A stretch of DNA of 64,000 nt from Bog-756 sp963699055 (lineage in GTDB: Bacteria > Actinomycetota > Acidimicrobiia > Acidimicrobiales > RAAP-2). Numbering within the stretch: position 1 is the first letter of the stretch; each line of letters opens with the position of its first letter. The notes beneath the pieces are model-generated. The model worked only from the letters and a program-made list of their open reading frames with translations. It made no database searches and was not told the DNA's origin. The translations under genes were made by a program, and so were the position numbers. The DNA is taken from NCBI GenBank assembly GCA_963699055.1, contig CAVOTA010000002.1, forward strand, positions 1,302,001 through 1,366,000, in the 5' to 3' direction. Of the stretch, positions 49,343-59,374 are shown piece by piece.

Positions 49343-50014
49343 GTGACCGCCTTCTGGATCCTCGTCGGCATGGCGGCCGTGGCGGCCGTCGTGGACTGGG
49401 TGGCGGTGGCCCGGGGCGACCGTCGGACCGAGTACGCCGCCAAGCCGGCGGTGCTGGCCGCGCTGGCCGCGGCCGCCGCCGTGCTCCCCGCCGACCACAC
49501 CGACCTGGTCCACCGGAGGTGGTGGTTCGTGGCCGCCCTCGTCTGCTCACTGCTGGGTGACGTGCTCCTCATGCTCCCCCGCGACCTGTTCGTCCCCGGA
49601 CTGGCCGCCTTCCTGGTCGGCCACCTCTGCTACATCGCCGGCCTGCTGCAGCCGCCGGCACCTCCGGGCAGCCCGCCGTTCGCCTTCTCGGCCACCGGAC
49701 TGGCGGTGGCGGCGGTGGCGGTGACGGCCGCGGCGGCAGTCCCGTCAGCCGCCATCTTCCGCTCGTTGCTGCGCGGGGGCCAGCGCCCGCTGGTGGTGCC
49801 CGTCGCCGTGTACCTGGTGGCCATCGCCACCATGGCCGTGCTCGCGCTCAACGTCGGGGTGCCCGCGGCGGCCGCCGGAGCCGTCCTGTTCGTCGTGTCC
49901 GACACCGTGCTCGCCCTCGACCGGTTCGTGCGGCCGCTGCGGTACGGCACCACGGCCGTCCACGTGACCTACCACCTGGCCCAGGGACTTCTGGTCCTGT
50001 CACTCCTGAGCTGA
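49343..50014 (+). CDS. YhhN-family protein (lysoplasmalogenase-like)
   Basis: A 223-aa membrane protein with eight predicted helices. Conserved blocks are YAAKPAVLAALAA, the CSLLGDVLLMLPRDLFVPGLAAFLVGHLCYIAG signature, and FVVSDTVLALDRF with YHLAQGLLVLSL at the end. Members include the mammalian TMEM86B lysoplasmalogenase, which hydrolyses the vinyl-ether bond of lysoplasmalogen; the two Asp residues (GD and SD) are the conserved acids. Activity in this bacterium is inferred only. Confidence 0.88.
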   Translation: MTAFWILVGMAAVAAVVDWVAVARGDRRTEYAAKPAVLAALAAAAAVLPADHTDLVHRRWWFVAALVCSLLGDVLLMLPRDLFVPGLAAFLVGHLCYIAGLLQPPAPPGSPPFAFSATGLAVAAVAVTAAAAVPSAAIFRSLLRGGQRPLVVPVAVYLVAIATMAVLALNVGVPAAAAGAVLFVVSDTVLALDRFVRPLRYGTTAVHVTYHLAQGLLVLSLLS

Positions 50015-50036
50015 GTCGCGGCCCGTCGCCCTACCG

Positions 50037-50080
50037 GGCGGCGGGGGCGGCAGGGGCGGCGCGGGCGGCAGGGGCGGCGG
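50037..50080. repeat. G-rich short repeats between convergent genes
   Basis: About three degenerate copies of ggcaggggcggcgcgg between the YhhN stop and the end of the DsbA-like gene. Several G runs could form a quadruplex on the plus strand. Confidence 0.65.
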
Positions 50081-50081
50081 C

Positions 50082-50712
50082 TCAGTCGAAGGACGGCGCC
50101 ACGTCGCGGGTGCGCTTGATCTCGAAGAACCCCGGGGTCGAGGCCACGGCGAGGACCCCGTCCCACAGGCGGCCGGCGTCCTCGCCCCTGGGTGCGGGCG
50201 TCACCACGGGGCCGAAGAAGGCCACCTCGCCGACGGCGATCACCGGGGTGCCGACCTCCATGCCCACCCGGTTCATCCCGTCGTAGTGGGAGGCCCGCAG
50301 CGCCTCGTCGTAGATATCGGTGTCGGCCGCGTCCACCAGGTCGGCCGGGAGGCCGACGTCCGCCAGCGCCTTGGCCAGGGTGTCGCGATCGCGCTCCTCG
50401 CCGTGCACGTGGAACCGGGTGCCGAGGGCGGTGTAGAGCGGTCCGACCACCTCGTGACCGTGCGCCTGCTCGGCAGCGACCACGATCCGGACCGGACCCC
50501 ACGCCTGCGCCATCAGGTCCCGGTACTTCTCGGTCAGGTCGTCGCGCCCTGAATTCGAGCTCGGCCAGCGACATCACGTGCCAGCGCACCTCCAGATCGC
50601 GTACTTCGGCGGCGTTCAGGATCCACCGGGAGGTGATCCACGCCCACGGGCACAGCGGGTCGAACCAGAAGTCGGCGGTGGCGGGTCCGGTGTCGGTGCG
50701 GGTGTCGGTCAT
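50082..50712 (-). pseudogene. Frameshifted DsbA-family (Rv2466c-like) reductase
   Basis: Two minus-strand frames join to one protein of about 209 aa. The first part starts at ATG 50712: ATADFWFDPLCPWAWITSRW, with the single-cysteine CPWAW active site (C21) of mycothiol-dependent nitroreductase-type proteins, then HVMSLAEL. The second part begins GRDDLTEKYRDLMAQAWGPVRIVVAAEQ and continues VGTPVIAVGEVAFFGPVVTPAPRGE to FEIKRTRDVAPSFD. Removing one base at about 50556 (the c of gaattc on the plus strand) restores CTC-AAT-TCA-GGG and the family sequence LNSGRDDL. It is either a recent mutation or a sequencing error; the rest is intact. Confidence 0.82.
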
Positions 50713-50831
50713 GGTCGCTCCTCGTGGTCGGTCCGGTCGGGACTCCCGGCGCGGGTGGCGCGGCCCGGGCGGGCGGTCCGCGCCCGTACTGCGTCCAACC
50801 CCGTCCGTGCCGACCTTCTTCCCGTCCGGCC

Positions 50832-51653
50832 TCAGTCCCCGGGGACGTCGGCCACCGCCCCCCACCGTCCGGCTCGGCGCCCGACGGTGACGGCGATCCC
50901 GAACGCCGCCGACACGCCTGTATCGGTCAGTACGGCGTCCACCGGTCCGGCGTCCAGCACCCGGCCGGCACGCAGCAGGGCGGCGTGGGTCACGCCCGGC
51001 GGGATCTCCTCCAGGTGGTGGGTGACGAGCACCATCGGTGGCACCGCCGGGTCGGCGGCCAGCGCGGTCAGCCGGCCGATCAGACGCTCGCGGGCGCCGA
51101 GGTCGAGTCCGGCGGCCGGCTCGTCCATGAGGATCAGCTCGGGAACGCCCATCAGGGCCCGGGCCAGCAGGACCTGCTGGCGCTCGCCCTCCGAGAGGAG
51201 TCCGAAGGCGCGGGACCCGAACGCCTCACCGCCGAACCCGGCGTCCGCCAGCAGCGAGGCCGCCCTGGCCCGGTCCTGGTCGGTGTACTCGTGCCACCAC
51301 GTCTCGAGCGCCGCGAAGCGGCCCGTCAGAACGACGTCGGACGCCGGCTGCGCCGGACGCAGATTCCTGGCCACCGAGGCACTGACCACCGCGATGCGTC
51401 GGCGCAGTTCACGCATGTCGACCCGGCCGAGACGCTCGCCCAGGATCTCGACACTGCCCCGGGTCGGCCACAGCCCGGCGCCGGCGACCCGGAGGAGCGT
51501 CGTCTTGCCCGACCCGTTGGGCCCGAGCACCGCCCAGCGCTCCCCGGGCCCCACCGACCACGTGACGTCGTCCAGGATGACCGTCCCGTCCCGGACCACG
51601 GACACACCCTCCAGCGAGATCGCCGGTCCGGCGGTGGCCGGGCCGCCGGTCAT
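50832..51653 (-). CDS. ABC transporter ATP-binding protein
   Basis: A 273-aa ABC ATPase. Walker A is GPNGSGKTT, the Q-loop region is VSASVARNL, the signature is LLSEGERQQVLLARAL (SEGE instead of SGGE, common in metal/other ABC groups), Walker B is LILMDEPAAGLD and the H-loop is VTHH. No permease lies beside it; the flanking genes are the frameshifted reductase and a DUF2079 protein. The ATG at 51653 gives the family's normal start, and the frame upstream is the 18-bp minisatellite translated as PATLPA or RHAPRP repeats. Confidence 0.9.
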   Translation of the reverse strand: MTGGPATAGPAISLEGVSVVRDGTVILDDVTWSVGPGERWAVLGPNGSGKTTLLRVAGAGLWPTRGSVEILGERLGRVDMRELRRRIAVVSASVARNLRPAQPASDVVLTGRFAALETWWHEYTDQDRARAASLLADAGFGGEAFGSRAFGLLSEGERQQVLLARALMGVPELILMDEPAAGLDLGARERLIGRLTALAADPAVPPMVLVTHHLEEIPPGVTHAALLRAGRVLDAGPVDAVLTDTGVSAAFGIAVTVGRRAGRWGAVADVPGD

Positions 51654-51716
51654 GCGGCCCCGGTCCCCGCCGGTCGGACCGGCCCGCGGGCGGCGGAGCG
51701 AGAACGGCCGGCGGGT

Positions 51717-51806
51717 GCGGGGAGCGTGGCGGGGGCGGGGAGCGTGGCGGGTGCGGGGAGCGTGGCGGGGGCGGGGAGCGTGGCGGGGGCGGGGAGCGTG
51801 GCGGGG
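51717..51806. repeat. 18-bp minisatellite, five copies
   Basis: Unit gcggggagcgtggcggg(g/t), period 18, at 51717, 51735, 51753, 51771 and 51789. It lies in the 5' region of the ABC ATPase (64-153 bp upstream of its ATG), where copy number could affect promoter spacing or mRNA leader structure. Confidence 0.9.
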
Positions 51807-51920
51807 GCGGCGGACGGCGGAACGCTGCCGCACCGGATTCGGCTCCCGCCCGTCGGAGACATCCCCGGATCGTAGGCGAGGCCCGCGGACGCGGCGCCCC
51901 ACATCGACGGGCCCCCGACG

Positions 51921-53612
51921 TCATCCGGGAAGCGTGATCCCCGTGGTCCCCTCGGGTGGTGCCCATTCGAGCACGGTCACCCCGCTGCTGCGCTCCAGTA
52001 CGGTCACGCCCGGCCGGGCACTCAGCCCGTCGATGGCCTGTTGGGCGGCCGACGACGTGACCGACTCGATCCCCTGCGACGGGGCGATCACGAACACGAC
52101 GGTCCCGGATCGCACCGGGAACCCCTGGGGATCCGCCAGGAAGGGGTAGACGTAGCGCCGTCCGGCGAACCTGCCGATCACACCCTGGGATGCGATGACC
52201 TCCGCATCGCCCGGGATCTTCGACAGGCCCCGGGACAGGGCGGCGGCCGCAGGCGCATCCACCTTCCACCACCCGGTCCCGATCCCGCCGAACAGGGAGA
52301 GGTTCTGGCACAGGGACAGGACGACGAGGAGCACACTGAGGGCGATCGCCACCCTGGGCCTCGCCCTGGCCAGCGGTGACGCCGCGACCCCGTCGGTTCC
52401 GGTCGGCTCGGCGGAACCGGTGTCATCGCCCCGGCTGGTGGCACCGGCGGCATCCGACGCGGTGGCATCCGACGCGGTGGCCCCGGTGGCGAGGCGCACG
52501 AGCACGAGCACGGACCCGACCAGGACGAAGGGGATGACCGCCAGGGTCTGGAAGGCGATGGTCGGCGAGAGGAAGATCAGGTTGCCGTTGAGTGCGGCGG
52601 GCCCCAACGTCCCCACGGCCACGGCGAAGCCCCAGGGGGACAGGACCCCGACCAACCCGGCGGACGCCAGCACCCTCCCCATGGCGGCACGGCGCCCCAC
52701 GATGACCCGCGCCACGTGCAGCGGGTGCAGGAGGAGCCGCTCGACGACGTACGCACTGGACGATGTCGGGCCGGCACCGACCAGGTACCCGTAGTTGGCG
52801 ACGAGTCCACTCCCCTTGTTGCCCCCGACCACGGCGATCACCCCGAGCCAGGCCGCCGCCGCCCCGGCCAGGATGAGTGGCCTGCCCCAGCCGGACTGGC
52901 GGCGCACCCGTCCGGACAGCAGCCCGGCGATGCCGACGCACAGGACCAGCACGGTCACGACGTCCCCGAACAGCATGGCCACCAGCCCGACGACGAGCGC
53001 CGTGCGGAACCTGCCCCGCCAGAGCGCATAGGCGGACCAGACGGCGAACGGCAGTCCGAGGGTCTCGAAGTGGACGTCGAACGAGGCCGCCAGGTACCAC
53101 CAGGGGTTGACCATGAGGAATACCAGCGCGGACAGGGCCACCGTCGAGCGGTAGCGGGTCAGCCGCCCCGCGCAGACGGCGGCCACCCAGGCCGCGGCGA
53201 TCCACTCCGCCGCCGCCATCGCCGCGTCCTGCAGCCAGAGCAGCTGGATGGGGTCGGACCACAACCTCCCGACCAGTGCGATCGGCCACATGGCCAGCTC
53301 GAAATGACTCTGCCAGAACGGATAGTTCGGGACCTGGATCGTATCGACCGGGTCCAGGTGCCCGTGGCCGATCAGCCACCACGCCTGCGAGTACGTGGCG
53401 AAGTCGTCGGTCAGGTCGAACCGGTGGAACAGGTAGCCGCTGTAGGCGGCGAGGAGGAGGAGCTGACCCCCGACCAGGACGGCCGCCCCCACCCAGAACC
53501 GGCGCATCCCAGCGTCGTCGAGGGCGCTCCACGTCCCGGCGATCCCGCCGACCGGGCGTCGGGGGCGGGTGGGGCCGTCGGTGGCGTCGGTGCGGTCGAC
53601 ACTCATCGCCAT
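51921..53612 (-). CDS. DUF2079 membrane protein (GT-C-like)
   Basis: A 563-aa polytopic membrane protein with roughly eleven helices. After the first helix come FDLTDDFATYSQAWWLIGHGHLDP and PFWQSHFELAMWPIALVGRLW, which match DUF2079; the acidic DD in the first extracytoplasmic loop is where GT-C glycosyltransferases place their metal site. A Thr/Ser/Ala/Asp-rich segment (about 385-425) breaks the helix series, and a C-terminal soluble domain (GGIGTGWWKVDAPAAAAL to the end) follows. Likely a lipid-sugar-dependent transferase acting at the outer face of the membrane. The start may be M1 or M3. Confidence 0.83.
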   Translation of the reverse strand: MAMSVDRTDATDGPTRPRRPVGGIAGTWSALDDAGMRRFWVGAAVLVGGQLLLLAAYSGYLFHRFDLTDDFATYSQAWWLIGHGHLDPVDTIQVPNYPFWQSHFELAMWPIALVGRLWSDPIQLLWLQDAAMAAAEWIAAAWVAAVCAGRLTRYRSTVALSALVFLMVNPWWYLAASFDVHFETLGLPFAVWSAYALWRGRFRTALVVGLVAMLFGDVVTVLVLCVGIAGLLSGRVRRQSGWGRPLILAGAAAAWLGVIAVVGGNKGSGLVANYGYLVGAGPTSSSAYVVERLLLHPLHVARVIVGRRAAMGRVLASAGLVGVLSPWGFAVAVGTLGPAALNGNLIFLSPTIAFQTLAVIPFVLVGSVLVLVRLATGATASDATASDAAGATSRGDDTGSAEPTGTDGVAASPLARARPRVAIALSVLLVVLSLCQNLSLFGGIGTGWWKVDAPAAAALSRGLSKIPGDAEVIASQGVIGRFAGRRYVYPFLADPQGFPVRSGTVVFVIAPSQGIESVTSSAAQQAIDGLSARPGVTVLERSSGVTVLEWAPPEGTTGITLPG

Positions 53613-53736
53613 ACGCGGGCACCAGGGGGCGGCAGGACGGAGTGGCGGGTGGGGTCCTGCCGGGGCATGCAGAGTGTTCTACCCCAGGCCGACTCCATCC
53701 GCAGAGGGCGGCCCGGGTGGACCACCGGAGACGGGG

Positions 53737-54309
53737 TCAGTCGTTCTCGACCGTGTAGTCCCAGTCCCCCACGACGTGTTCGTGGTCCGGAGCCCACTGC
53801 ATCATGCCCTCGCCGACCAACTCGTAGGCCCGCAACCGGAACGTCACCGTCTGGCCGCGGTGCAGGACGGCCGGCGGCGGGTGCTCACCGGGGACGAGGC
53901 CCATGAGGAACACGGAGCCGAGGTGGTCGACCGAGTGGAAGTCGCCCAGCGACACCGGCACATCGGCCGTGGCATGGTCCATCGTCACCGTCCACGTGCA
54001 GGTGGTCGCCGCCTGCTGGTTCGGCAGGCCCTCGCCGGGGACGACGGGACCACTCACGACCATACGGACGTCGAACGCCTTCGTCTGCACGTCGATGGGC
54101 AGACCCTCCACCTGGAGCGCGGGCCGGGCCTCGGTACCTACCAGAGCCGCGTCGACATCGGGTCGGAGTGTCTTCTTCGGGAGGAACGACGGGTAGGCGG
54201 ATCCGCTCCCGCCGCACCCGGCGAACAGCACGGCCGCCACGACGACCGCGGCAACGCATCCGGCTCCGGACCCGAAGGCCCGGAACCGGATGCGTCCTGC
54301 ACGCTGCAC
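53737..54309 (-). CDS. Putative lipoprotein
   Basis: A 190-aa exported protein. The signal peptide (GAGCVAAVVVAAVLFAGC) ends in a good lipobox, LFAGC, followed by GGSGSAYPS. The mature part contains VQTKAFDVRMVVSGPVVP, a single CTWTVTM cysteine segment and a beta-rich ending (QTVTFRLRAYELVGEGMMQW). No family recognised; the pattern suggests a beta-sandwich. It starts 31 nt after the phosphoesterase stop on the same strand, so it may share its transcript. The start is taken at GTG 54309. Confidence 0.68.
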   Translation of the reverse strand: MQRAGRIRFRAFGSGAGCVAAVVVAAVLFAGCGGSGSAYPSFLPKKTLRPDVDAALVGTEARPALQVEGLPIDVQTKAFDVRMVVSGPVVPGEGLPNQQAATTCTWTVTMDHATADVPVSLGDFHSVDHLGSVFLMGLVPGEHPPPAVLHRGQTVTFRLRAYELVGEGMMQWAPDHEHVVGDWDYTVEND

Positions 54310-54340
54310 GGCGGAGGAGATCGGGTGTGCGCTGATGGCG

Positions 54341-57304
54341 CTACCCGTTCGTACCGGCCTGGCCGGCCTGCCCGGGGGTCCCGGGCTGGCCGTTGCCGCC
54401 GACCCCACCGTTCCCGCCCGGGGTGGAGCCGACGCCGTTGCCGCCGTTGCCGCCCTTGCCCCCGGTTCCCCCGGTGCCGCTGCACGGCGGGGTGTCGTAG
54501 GGCACCGTCTGGGCGCCGGTGGCCGTCAGCCAGGTGCCCCCGTTCCATTCCTCGGGCGGGCAGGCTCCGTTGCCTCCGTTGCCGCCGCTACCGCCGTTGC
54601 CGGTCGAGGTGGCCCCGTTGCCGCCGCTCCCGCCCTTTCCGCCGCTGCTCCCGCAGCCGGGCGCTCCGCCGGTGCCACCGGACCCGCCGAAGTATCCCTT
54701 GCCGGCTCTACCGGGGAGACCGGCGCGACCGACCTTGAGCTGGGCCGGGCAGTAGACGGCACCTGCGCCGCTGCTGCCCTTGACCGCCGTGTAGCCCGGG
54801 GGCAGCGCCACCGGTGTGTAGGTCTGTGCGGTGAACACGTCCGGGCCGAACGAGGCGAGTCCGGACTGGGCTGCGTAGCCGATGTGTCCCTCACCGTCGA
54901 GACCACCGCACACCGTGCCGGCGGCCAGCGGGGTGTCCGCGTCGGAGGGCTCACTGCAGGACTGGCCGGTCAGGAGCAGGTCCTCCATGGTGCGCAGGGC
55001 GCTGTAGTGGTTGTAGTACGTGCTCGACACCGTTCCCGGCTTGATCAGTGGGCTGATCAGCACGGTCCCGGTGTCGCCGCCGCCCGGCGTGAAGTCGGTC
55101 GGGTCGTAGAGCGGGTCCGCGGTGGCGCAGCCGCTGGTGGTCGCCGCTTCGCTCCCACTCGGGCAGCTGGCGGTGCCGACCGTCGAGGTCGCCCCTTCGG
55201 CGCCGAGGGTCACGTTGCCGTTGAAGCCCGTCGGCAGCGTCACCGGCTGCCCGCTGTCGTTGAGCAGCTGGTAGGTGCCGATCCACGGTTTGGCGTAGTT
55301 GTTCGACGCCGTGGTGGTGCTGGCATTGCCCGACAGGGCGATCGGCCCGGTGTCGCTGACGGCCCCGACGAAGGTGTCCGGCGGGATGGTGTTGCCGTTG
55401 GCGTCGGTGCCCGAGACCAGCCGGCCGGTGTCGTCGGCGTTGATCTTGGAGTCCGTCACCATGCTCGACCCTGGGGCCACCAGGGCCGGTTCGGTCGCCG
55501 CACCGGGCGATCCGCTCAGGTACGGGCTCTCACCGGCCAGGCCGGTGGCCCGGTCGACGAACCCGGACGCACCCGGTCCGGGCTGCAGCTGCTGTCCCGA
55601 GCTGTTGGTCACCTCGGGATCGTTCGGTCCCGTCGGCTCGGTGCTCACGTTGTGCCCGTCGATGTTCTCGCCGGCGGCATCGGCCAGGATCCCGTAGGCG
55701 CCGTACTGGGTGGTGGCGCCGGGGACCGTGGTCCCCGCCGAGCCGAAGCTGGGCTGGTCGGCCGGAGCGGAGGCCGTGGTCACGTCCCCGGCGGCCGGCA
55801 CGTTGTTGAAGCTGTTGCCGACGGTGAACGGCGGGTTGGCCTCGTCGAAGGTGACGTCGATCAGGCCCCCGTCGGCGAAGGCCGCCGACCGCTCGATCAG
55901 CGGGATGTAGTAGCGGAGGAACAGGTCCGAGGCGTAGAGCCCACCGGTGTAGTTGGTCGGCTTCGTCGCTTCGGGGTCGTACGCGGGCAGCCCGGCCGGG
56001 GTGTAGTCCGGCGTGCCGTCGGCGTTGAAGGCCCCGGACAGGTTGTTGCCCTGGCAGGTGGCGTCGTGGGCGTCACTGCAGTTGTTGGGCGTGATCCAGT
56101 TGAACGCCGGGACCTCGTTGGACGGCAGGGTCAGGTCGTGCGCCAGGCCGTAGGTGGGATCGTCCAGGTTGGAGACGTGGTTGGCGTCGCAATTGGTGTC
56201 CGACGAGCCGGTGGAGGGAGCCCCGGGGCCGTCGTACTCCGGTGTCGTCGGCTCGTTCAGCGCCGGCTGGGTGTCGTAGGTGACACCGTTCTGCGTGCCG
56301 GCGGACTGGCCGGTCAGCGACGCGAACCAACCGGTCGGGAAGTGCTTGGCCACGTACTGGTCGGCTGGGTCCCCGTTGCCGTTGGCGTTGGCCGGCTGGG
56401 CACCCGTGAAGCTCGAGACGTCGCCGCCCGGTGCCACCAGATTGGTCGGATTGGTGACCGGGTCGTTGCTCGACGTGCCGGGGTAGCCGCAGGTGCCGTC
56501 GTCACGACCCGGAACCGTGTCGGTCACACCCGGGGTCGAGCCGGTCACGTACGTCGTCGACCCGACGGGCTGGGCGCCACCGAGATCCTGGGCGTACGCC
56601 TTCCACGAGACGCCCGCCGCGTTGTACTGGTTGAACAGCGTGGTGACGTCGGTCGGGAAGACGCAGCCGTTGTTGCCCAGCGCGGCATCGACGCCGCCGT
56701 GCACCAGGAGCTGACCGTAGTTCCCGTTGCCGGCCCCGGTCGGATCCGGCGTCGCGGTGTTCGTCCCCACCGTGTCCGTGGTCTTGTCGGTGTCGGTCTG
56801 GGTGCCGACGGTACCGGTGGTGATGATCCCGCTGTTGTCGTTCGTCATGTTCGCCGACGTGGAGCAGTCGTCCTGGGTGGCGTAGGAGGGCGACTGGCCC
56901 GACACCAGCGAGATGTAGTTGTCCATGCTGAAGTGGCCGGTGCCGTAGTAGTTGGTGAGCAGTGCGCCCTGCTGGGGAAGCGTCTGCCACAGGTAGCTGT
57001 TCTGGTTCAGCCCCGTGAACGTCTCGTCGTAGGACTTGTTCTCCAGGATGAACAGCCAGACGTGCTTGACCGCGCCGACGGGGGTCCCGGTCGACGTGAT
57101 GACGCACTGGGCTTCGGCCGACGACCCGCCGGTCGGCTGTTCGAGGCTGCTACCTGCGGGGCAGCTTGTCGTACCGGCATACGACGCCGACGTGCCCCCG
57201 ATGGCGCCGGTCACGCCGACGCTCGTGAGGGCCACCGTCGCGGCTGCGGCAAGCAGTGCAGCCGTCCGTCCACGATGCCGCCTGATCATGTTTGGGAGTC
57301 TCAT
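54341..57304 (-). CDS. Secreted phosphoesterase with glycine-rich PGRS-like tail
   Basis: A 987-aa exported protein of the phosphoesterase (acid phosphatase/phospholipase C) superfamily. The signal peptide starts with a twin-arginine-like RRHRGR and a hydrophobic stretch to about residue 35. Family motifs are VWLFILENKSYDETF (E88, N89, S91), TNYYGTGHFSMDNYISLVSGQSP, PAFNWITPNNCSDAHD, GLIDVTFDEANPPF and YNHYSALRTMEDLLLTGQS. The insertion of many Asn/Thr/Gly segments makes it far longer than the usual 400-550 aa. The last 105 residues are built from GGxGGxGGNG units (GGSGGNGATSTGNGGSGGNG) like mycobacterial PGRS regions. The ATG is leaderless (TACAAC 7 nt upstream). Confidence 0.85.
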   Translation of the reverse strand: MRLPNMIRRHRGRTAALLAAAATVALTSVGVTGAIGGTSASYAGTTSCPAGSSLEQPTGGSSAEAQCVITSTGTPVGAVKHVWLFILENKSYDETFTGLNQNSYLWQTLPQQGALLTNYYGTGHFSMDNYISLVSGQSPSYATQDDCSTSANMTNDNSGIITTGTVGTQTDTDKTTDTVGTNTATPDPTGAGNGNYGQLLVHGGVDAALGNNGCVFPTDVTTLFNQYNAAGVSWKAYAQDLGGAQPVGSTTYVTGSTPGVTDTVPGRDDGTCGYPGTSSNDPVTNPTNLVAPGGDVSSFTGAQPANANGNGDPADQYVAKHFPTGWFASLTGQSAGTQNGVTYDTQPALNEPTTPEYDGPGAPSTGSSDTNCDANHVSNLDDPTYGLAHDLTLPSNEVPAFNWITPNNCSDAHDATCQGNNLSGAFNADGTPDYTPAGLPAYDPEATKPTNYTGGLYASDLFLRYYIPLIERSAAFADGGLIDVTFDEANPPFTVGNSFNNVPAAGDVTTASAPADQPSFGSAGTTVPGATTQYGAYGILADAAGENIDGHNVSTEPTGPNDPEVTNSSGQQLQPGPGASGFVDRATGLAGESPYLSGSPGAATEPALVAPGSSMVTDSKINADDTGRLVSGTDANGNTIPPDTFVGAVSDTGPIALSGNASTTTASNNYAKPWIGTYQLLNDSGQPVTLPTGFNGNVTLGAEGATSTVGTASCPSGSEAATTSGCATADPLYDPTDFTPGGGDTGTVLISPLIKPGTVSSTYYNHYSALRTMEDLLLTGQSCSEPSDADTPLAAGTVCGGLDGEGHIGYAAQSGLASFGPDVFTAQTYTPVALPPGYTAVKGSSGAGAVYCPAQLKVGRAGLPGRAGKGYFGGSGGTGGAPGCGSSGGKGGSGGNGATSTGNGGSGGNGGNGACPPEEWNGGTWLTATGAQTVPYDTPPCSGTGGTGGKGGNGGNGVGSTPGGNGGVGGNGQPGTPGQAGQAGTNG

Positions 57305-57311
57305 ACGACCC

Positions 57312-57317
57312 GTTGTA
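57312..57317 (-). promoter_or_regulatory. -10 element TACAAC, leaderless start
   Basis: Minus-strand TACAAC ends 7 nt before ATG 57304. Confidence 0.45.
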
Positions 57318-57498
57318 CGGTCAGCGGGTTACGCGCACCGTGACGTTCCGCTACCGATTGCTTATCTCTGGGTGAACGGCATCCGAACCGTCCGAGAGTT
57401 CGCGCAGGCGCCCACCTCCGTTCGGCGGACCGACGCGCAACCGTCACCCCCGTGCCACATGGTCCGGCGCGTCGAGGCCGCGCCGTCGGTGTGTCCCG

Positions 57499-58062
57499 TC
57501 AGCCGGATCGGCCGGCGAGTGACGCGCCGAGGGCGCGGATCCTGGAGCTGTCGGCTGCGGGGAGCAGCGACTGCTCGGCGGGGCAGAGGGCGAGGAGCGA
57601 CACCGCTTCCACCGTGTTGAAGGTCGTGATCGACAGGGGGAGGTGGGTCTGGGACTCGTCGCTCCTCGCCCCGACCGCTTCGGACACCAGGGCCTGGTCG
57701 ACCCCGCCGCCACGCTGCAGGAAGGCGCAGAACGCCGAGCCGTCCGTCAGCAGGGCGCGGAGTGCGACGTTCCCCTGCTTCTGCTCGTAGGTCGCCAGCG
57801 CCGGGTCGGCCTCGGCGATCTCGGTGAAGAACTGTCCGTCCTGTGCCGCCGAGGCCTGCGGTGCGGTCAGCGGCGCCGACGTCGTCGGATCGCCAGGTCC
57901 CGATGTCGGCGAGGTGGTGGACGACGGGGACGGATCGGTCGAGGTCGGTGCCGGGACGGACGCGGGGGCACTGCCCCCGCACGCGGCGCACCCGAGCGCG
58001 AGGGATGTCACGACACAGGCCGAGACGAGGATCCGGCGCGGACTCCGACCTGCGGCCATCAC
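57499..58062 (-). CDS. Secreted/lipoprotein-like protein, DUF732-like
   Basis: A 187-aa exported protein. The signal peptide SPRRILVSACVVTSLALGCAAC ends in a cysteine-rich stretch with a lipobox-like LGC. A Ser/Thr/Pro-rich linker (SVPAPTSTDPSPSSTTSPTS) follows. The helical C-terminal domain has two cysteines, DGSAFCAFLQRGGGVDQ and SLLALCPAEQSLLP, spaced as in DUF732-type secreted proteins of actinobacteria. Function unknown. The start is GTG 58062, 7 nt after TAGTGT; the longer frame from 58080 would begin within the hexamer. Confidence 0.7.
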   Translation of the reverse strand: MMAAGRSPRRILVSACVVTSLALGCAACGGSAPASVPAPTSTDPSPSSTTSPTSGPGDPTTSAPLTAPQASAAQDGQFFTEIAEADPALATYEQKQGNVALRALLTDGSAFCAFLQRGGGVDQALVSEAVGARSDESQTHLPLSITTFNTVEAVSLLALCPAEQSLLPAADSSRIRALGASLAGRSG

Positions 58063-58069
58063 CCGGCCA

Positions 58070-58075
58070 ACACTA
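58070..58075 (-). promoter_or_regulatory. -10 element TAGTGT, leaderless start
   Basis: Minus-strand TAGTGT ends 7 nt before GTG 58062. Confidence 0.5.
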
Positions 58076-58155
58076 CACACGCGGCTGCACGACGCACGGG
58101 GCCGCCCGACGCCCGACCTCCGGTGGTGAGCCGACGCGCTCCACGCCGCCCCCGG

Positions 58156-59241
<1,086 letters not shown>

Positions 59242-59374
59242 GGGTACTTCCTCCGATGTCGCCGCCGACGGGATCCGGCGGTGGGCTGGACCGCGAGCGT
59301 ACGTGATGCCCGCACCGTTCCGTACCGTCCGCCCCTCCCGCGCCCCCGTCACACCCCCCTGGGAGGCTTCTCCC

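Noticed and set aside
54290..57343. A 1017-codon plus-strand frame across the phosphoesterase
   Set aside because: Val/Gly/Arg-rich with no family similarity, exactly antisense to a recognisable enzyme.
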